Below, one piece after another: positions 61,495 to 64,000 of a stretch of 64,000 bases of DNA (positions within the stretch are counted from its first letter, which is position 1; every line of letters starts with the position of its first letter). The notes beneath the pieces are model-generated. The model was not told the DNA's origin and ran no database searches. It worked only from the letters and a program-made list of their open reading frames with translations. Origin of the DNA: JAZSMJ01 sp045535815. GTDB lineage: Bacteria; Bacillota; Clostridia; Oscillospirales; CAG-272. The DNA is taken from positions 15,704-79,703 of the forward strand of contig JAZSMJ010000010.1 of the NCBI GenBank assembly GCA_045535815.1. Direction: 5' to 3'. Position numbers and translations under genes: made by a program.

Positions 61495-62547
61495 ATGTCG
61501 AATACTTTATTTTTGTTGTCGGATGTAATGTGTAATGATAAGATTAGACTTAAAAAAGAAGATAGCGAAGAAACAATTATTGGAGAAATTATTCTCAATC
61601 GCTTAGTTGGAATTGCTTATGACAAGTTAATTTTCGATGAATTAAACAAAGAAACTACCAAAACTATGAGAGTTTTAAAAAAGTACTATGATAGTCAATA
61701 CGATTTATTTGTAGAAAAACTTAAATTTGTTTCGAGTATTATGAGAAATGCTGATTATAAATGTGCATTTCTCAAAGGTGCGGTTTTGATACCCATGTTA
61801 TATAAAAAAGGACAACGTATATCAAATGATATTGATTTGTTGATTGATGTTTGTGATGTTTCTAAAGCACACTCGCATTTAACAGCCAACGGTTTTGTTC
61901 AAGGTCACTGCGATGAATCAGGTACAATTATCCCAGCAACTAGAAGAGAAATAATAGAATCAAAAATGAATTTTGGTGAAACAGTTCCATACTTGAGGTA
62001 TTATTCTGGTAATTTGATAGAAGTCGATTTGAATTTCTCTCTAGATTTCAAAGCAAAAGGTAATAGAAATATAGTAAATGAACTTTTGAATAGAAGCGAA
62101 AAAATTGCTGTGGAAGAGAATATTGAAATAGATACTTTGTCTAAAATAGATTTTCTTATTCATCTATGTTGTCATTTATACAAGGAAGCTACGACCTACG
62201 ACTGGCTGGCGTTCCGCAGGGATCTAATGCTGTACAAGTTCAGCGATATCAATGTCTTTCTTCATCATTATCACTCCCAAGATTTCCTGAAAGAACTTCA
62301 AGAAAGAATCAAATCGCTTTCTTTGGAAAAAGAATGCTATTATACTCTGGAAAACTCATGCATTATTTATCCTGCCCTGCGTAAAAATCTGGAGATTGTT
62401 GCTTTATTAGAGGAAATCAAACCAGATAATCTTGATTTTATGAAGCGGATACAATATCCCATGGAAAAAAAGCAATATATGTATCACATGGATTTTGAAG
62501 AATGGTTCGCATGTTCCAACAGAATTGCGCAACTGCAAGAGTGCTGA
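61495..62547 (+). CDS. NTP_transf_5-type nucleotidyltransferase
   Basis: A 350-residue protein. ATG 61495 follows GGAG. The motif FLKGAVLIPMLY followed by RISNDIDLLIDV is the nucleotidyltransferase fold pattern (hG then DhDhh) of the uncharacterised NTP_transf_5 group, which occurs in several natural-product and RiPP loci. The C-terminal half is helical (WLAFRRDLMLY). From about 62,180 the DNA becomes clearly richer in G+C and codon choice changes, as if the end came from another source by recombination. Confidence 0.75.
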   Translation: MSNTLFLLSDVMCNDKIRLKKEDSEETIIGEIILNRLVGIAYDKLIFDELNKETTKTMRVLKKYYDSQYDLFVEKLKFVSSIMRNADYKCAFLKGAVLIPMLYKKGQRISNDIDLLIDVCDVSKAHSHLTANGFVQGHCDESGTIIPATRREIIESKMNFGETVPYLRYYSGNLIEVDLNFSLDFKAKGNRNIVNELLNRSEKIAVEENIEIDTLSKIDFLIHLCCHLYKEATTYDWLAFRRDLMLYKFSDINVFLHHYHSQDFLKELQERIKSLSLEKECYYTLENSCIIYPALRKNLEIVALLEEIKPDNLDFMKRIQYPMEKKQYMYHMDFEEWFACSNRIAQLQEC

Positions 62548-62770
62548 ATTTAAGTAATTGAAAACATTCGGATACTTTTGTTTGTTTTTTTGCGAGGGAA
62601 TGATAAATCACTTAAATACATATCATGTTGTGTAAAATAAAAAGCATCATTAAATCAAAAAATGAAAGAGGTGATGCCCTCTTAAGAAGAGAAAGCGATG
62701 GGATTAACAGAATATGGCACTCCATGGTATATCCATAAAATCTAAAAAAAATATTAAAAGGAGTAAAATA

Positions 62771-63184
62771 ATGACAACAATTATGTTTATGAAAAAGCGT
62801 ATTTTCCTTCTGCTCATGGCAATCATGATACTGTGCACGGCAAATGTATCGGTGTTTGCAGTGGAAATAATTCCCGATGGTGTGATCATTGAGGAAGCCC
62901 TCGGCATCGAAGACGAACTTATGCCGATGGGTGCGAGAGGGTGTGGAGGTTACAATTTACCAGCTAATTTTCTAAATGGAGGTAGTTGGAGCGATAACTA
63001 TTATCTTATTTCCTCTCATTTAGAGACTTATCATGGTGTTAGTGCTATTACTTCCTCCAACAATATTCATGCCATTAAACAATACTATAACTTACCAGCA
63101 AACTATAATTGTATATTTGATTATACTGGTGGTGTGTATAATCAAAACGGTATTTACCTTGGAAGTTTAATAACAGGAGTATAA
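62771..63184 (+). CDS. Sec-exported precursor peptide C (GCG family)
   Basis: A 137-residue secreted protein. ATG 62771 follows AAAAGGAG. Signal peptide ends SVFA (residue 30), propeptide VEIIPDGVIIEEALGIEDEL then MPMGAR, and again G57-C58-G59. The 78-residue C-terminal part has one more Cys (114) and ends YNQNGIYLGSLITGV, faintly like YKNGNYVGMY near the end of precursor A. Leader pattern LG-x-E-x-E-L-x-P is shared with A and B though the DNA is more GC-rich. A DUF4279-like gene follows after 5 bp. Confidence 0.75.
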   Translation: MTTIMFMKKRIFLLLMAIMILCTANVSVFAVEIIPDGVIIEEALGIEDELMPMGARGCGGYNLPANFLNGGSWSDNYYLISSHLETYHGVSAITSSNNIHAIKQYYNLPANYNCIFDYTGGVYNQNGIYLGSLITGV

Positions 63185-63189
63185 GGCAT

Positions 63190-63528
63190 ATGCAACAAGA
63201 GTACGCTATCATAACTATTTCTGTTACTAACGTTCCAGACAAGTACGAAGCTGAAATTCGTTCGTGCGGATTGTTTGAAGAACGCACCTTGAAAGGATAT
63301 GCCAGCCGGGCAGATTGTACGGATGGTGTGCGTAGTATTGCGGAGGTTCTTACGGGTATTCTGGAACGGGCTGACACTCACTATGAATTGCTGAAACAGG
63401 TATCGGAAGCCGGAGCGGAAGCTGTGCTGTACATCACACACAACTCCGATGGACATCATAACCTTCTTTTTTCACCGGAAATCTTGTCACTAATGGTAAA
63501 GTGTGGGTTGACGTTGTGGGTGGACTGA
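63190..63528 (+). CDS. DUF4279-like protein 1, partner of precursor C
   Basis: A 112-residue cytoplasmic protein starting 5 bp after precursor C. The tail pattern, VLTGILER ... LLKQVSEAGAEAVLYI then LLFSPEILSLMVKCGLTLWVD, fits the DUF4279 family as I remember it. Members of that family often lie beside polymorphic toxins as candidate immunity proteins. The ribosome binding site overlaps the precursor end, so expression is coupled. Function inferred only. Confidence 0.55.
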   Translation: MQQEYAIITISVTNVPDKYEAEIRSCGLFEERTLKGYASRADCTDGVRSIAEVLTGILERADTHYELLKQVSEAGAEAVLYITHNSDGHHNLLFSPEILSLMVKCGLTLWVD

Positions 63529-63529
63529 T

Positions 63530-63820
63530 ATGAACAAACTGGATCGCTATTACGTGTATATCACCATCTCTCAAGAGCCAAGAGACATGTTTTTCCCCGC
63601 TGTATGTTCCGGTGAGGAACTGGAATGTCAGGTGCTGGGTACCGTTTCCAAATGGGAAACCCAACGCCCCGACAATCTTCCGACAACCAGCGAAGCGAAA
63701 ATGGTTGTTCATCACATCTATCTCTCACAGAAAGGAATCGTACTGTCACATCATACCATTAGTAAAATTGCAGATGCTGGTCTAGCATTCCTGTACCAAT
63801 ACACCCGTCTGCATCTGTGA
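63530..63820 (+). CDS. DUF4279-like protein 2
   Basis: A 96-residue protein whose start overlaps the end region of the preceding gene by 1 bp spacing (stop TGA 63526-63528, ATG 63530). YYVYITIS near the start and GIVLSHHTISKIADAGLAFLYQY at the end parallel the preceding protein's AIITIS and LLFSPEILSLMVKCGLTL, so the two are probably diverged tandem copies. The middle (VLGTVSKWE) fits the early part of DUF4279 better than the first copy does. The two together might represent one split module. Confidence 0.5.
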   Translation: MNKLDRYYVYITISQEPRDMFFPAVCSGEELECQVLGTVSKWETQRPDNLPTTSEAKMVVHHIYLSQKGIVLSHHTISKIADAGLAFLYQYTRLHL

Positions 63821-64000
63821 CAAATTGCTTTTTCCGTCAAACAAAATGCTACTGTCTCCAGACGAAATTCCCGAGTTTCCGTCTGTGGGGAGATTTTTGG
63901 CAAGCAATGCATCAAGGCGCCTCGATGCTTTTCAGCCGAGATCCGCTATCCGGGGAGGTCGGCCGAAACCTCGTCCGGGCAAGACCCAACGCGGCGGGCA
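63821..64000. other. Boundary to GC-rich element backbone
   Basis: CAGACG-n15-CGTCTG at 63859-63885 forms a hairpin that may end the peptide cluster. From about 63,905 the sequence turns GC-rich (CCGGGGAGGTCGGCCG; AACGCGGCGGGCA), similar to stretches I associate with Clostridia conjugative elements. No gene can be assigned before the window ends. Confidence 0.4.

Noticed and set aside
63190..63820. Alternative reading of the two DUF4279-like genes as one frameshifted gene
   Set aside because: Each has its own start and an ending of the same type, so tandem copies are more likely than a single broken gene, although a split module cannot be excluded.

Overview
The window looks like a chromosomal segment of a gut-type Clostridia, probably an uncultured Oscillospirales/Ruminococcaceae relative. 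The reasons are strong GGAGG ribosome binding sites, rho-independent terminators after most units, a CotJC-like (sporulation-linked) gene, SLH and Ig-like surface proteins, many glycoside hydrolases, and two intergenic repeat types of the kind seen in this group. This placement is inference; no rRNA or universal marker is present.

Layout. 0.1-12.0 kb: a 3,611-residue secreted Ig/YDG/MBG-repeat protein followed by an SLH-domain protein. 12.1-14.5 kb: feoAB ferrous iron uptake (minus). 14.7-18.6 kb: a beta-helix pectinase-like protein and a GH95 enzyme. 18.65-18.95 kb: a palindromic repeat element. 19.1-22.7 kb: a heterodimeric ABC exporter with one degenerate ATPase site. 22.9-27.5 kb: an OPT transporter, then a BlaR1/BlaI-type sensor-repressor pair with two operators. 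27.6-31.4 kb: a GH127-like arabinofuranosidase, a divergent AraC regulator and an acyltransferase. 31.5-34.9 kb: tRNA-Arg(ACG), a hairpin array, a YbaK-type deacylase, and uraA plus pyrR behind a PyrR-type attenuator. 34.9-45.6 kb: two paralogous sugar-binding lipoproteins, three secreted tail-anchored proteins with Glu/Thr-rich stalks, a small membrane/PstS-like cassette, and a frameshifted GH32 gene. The pectinase/GH95 operon and the second sugar-binding gene share a 19-bp operator at the same distance from the -10 box, which suggests one regulon.

From 46.2 kb the window is mobile DNA. A CotJC-like gene is cut by a serine recombinase gene, which is itself missing its catalytic N-terminus where a second element with three tandem large serine recombinases begins. 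That element carries a DUF6870-like protein, a sigma-70-like protein, a zinc-ribbon protein, an ImmA/IrrE protease and a WYL regulator. It continues to the window end, where GC-rich sequence resembling conjugative-element backbone begins.

The AT-rich cargo at 56.5-63.8 kb is the best candidate for an undescribed system. It encodes an acyl carrier protein and three Sec-exported small proteins. These share a leader ending in a Gly-Cys-Gly motif whose Cys is residue 58 in all three, but have unrelated C-termini. Each is followed within 14 bp, or with overlap, by a cytoplasmic partner gene (DUF1835-like, unknown, and a DUF4279-like pair). A membrane-anchored protein, a papain-like/BtrH-like protein with a Cys-His-Asp arrangement and an NTP_transf_5-type nucleotidyltransferase sit between them. 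I read it as a modified, secreted peptide or toxin-immunity locus carried by an integrative element; that function is inference.
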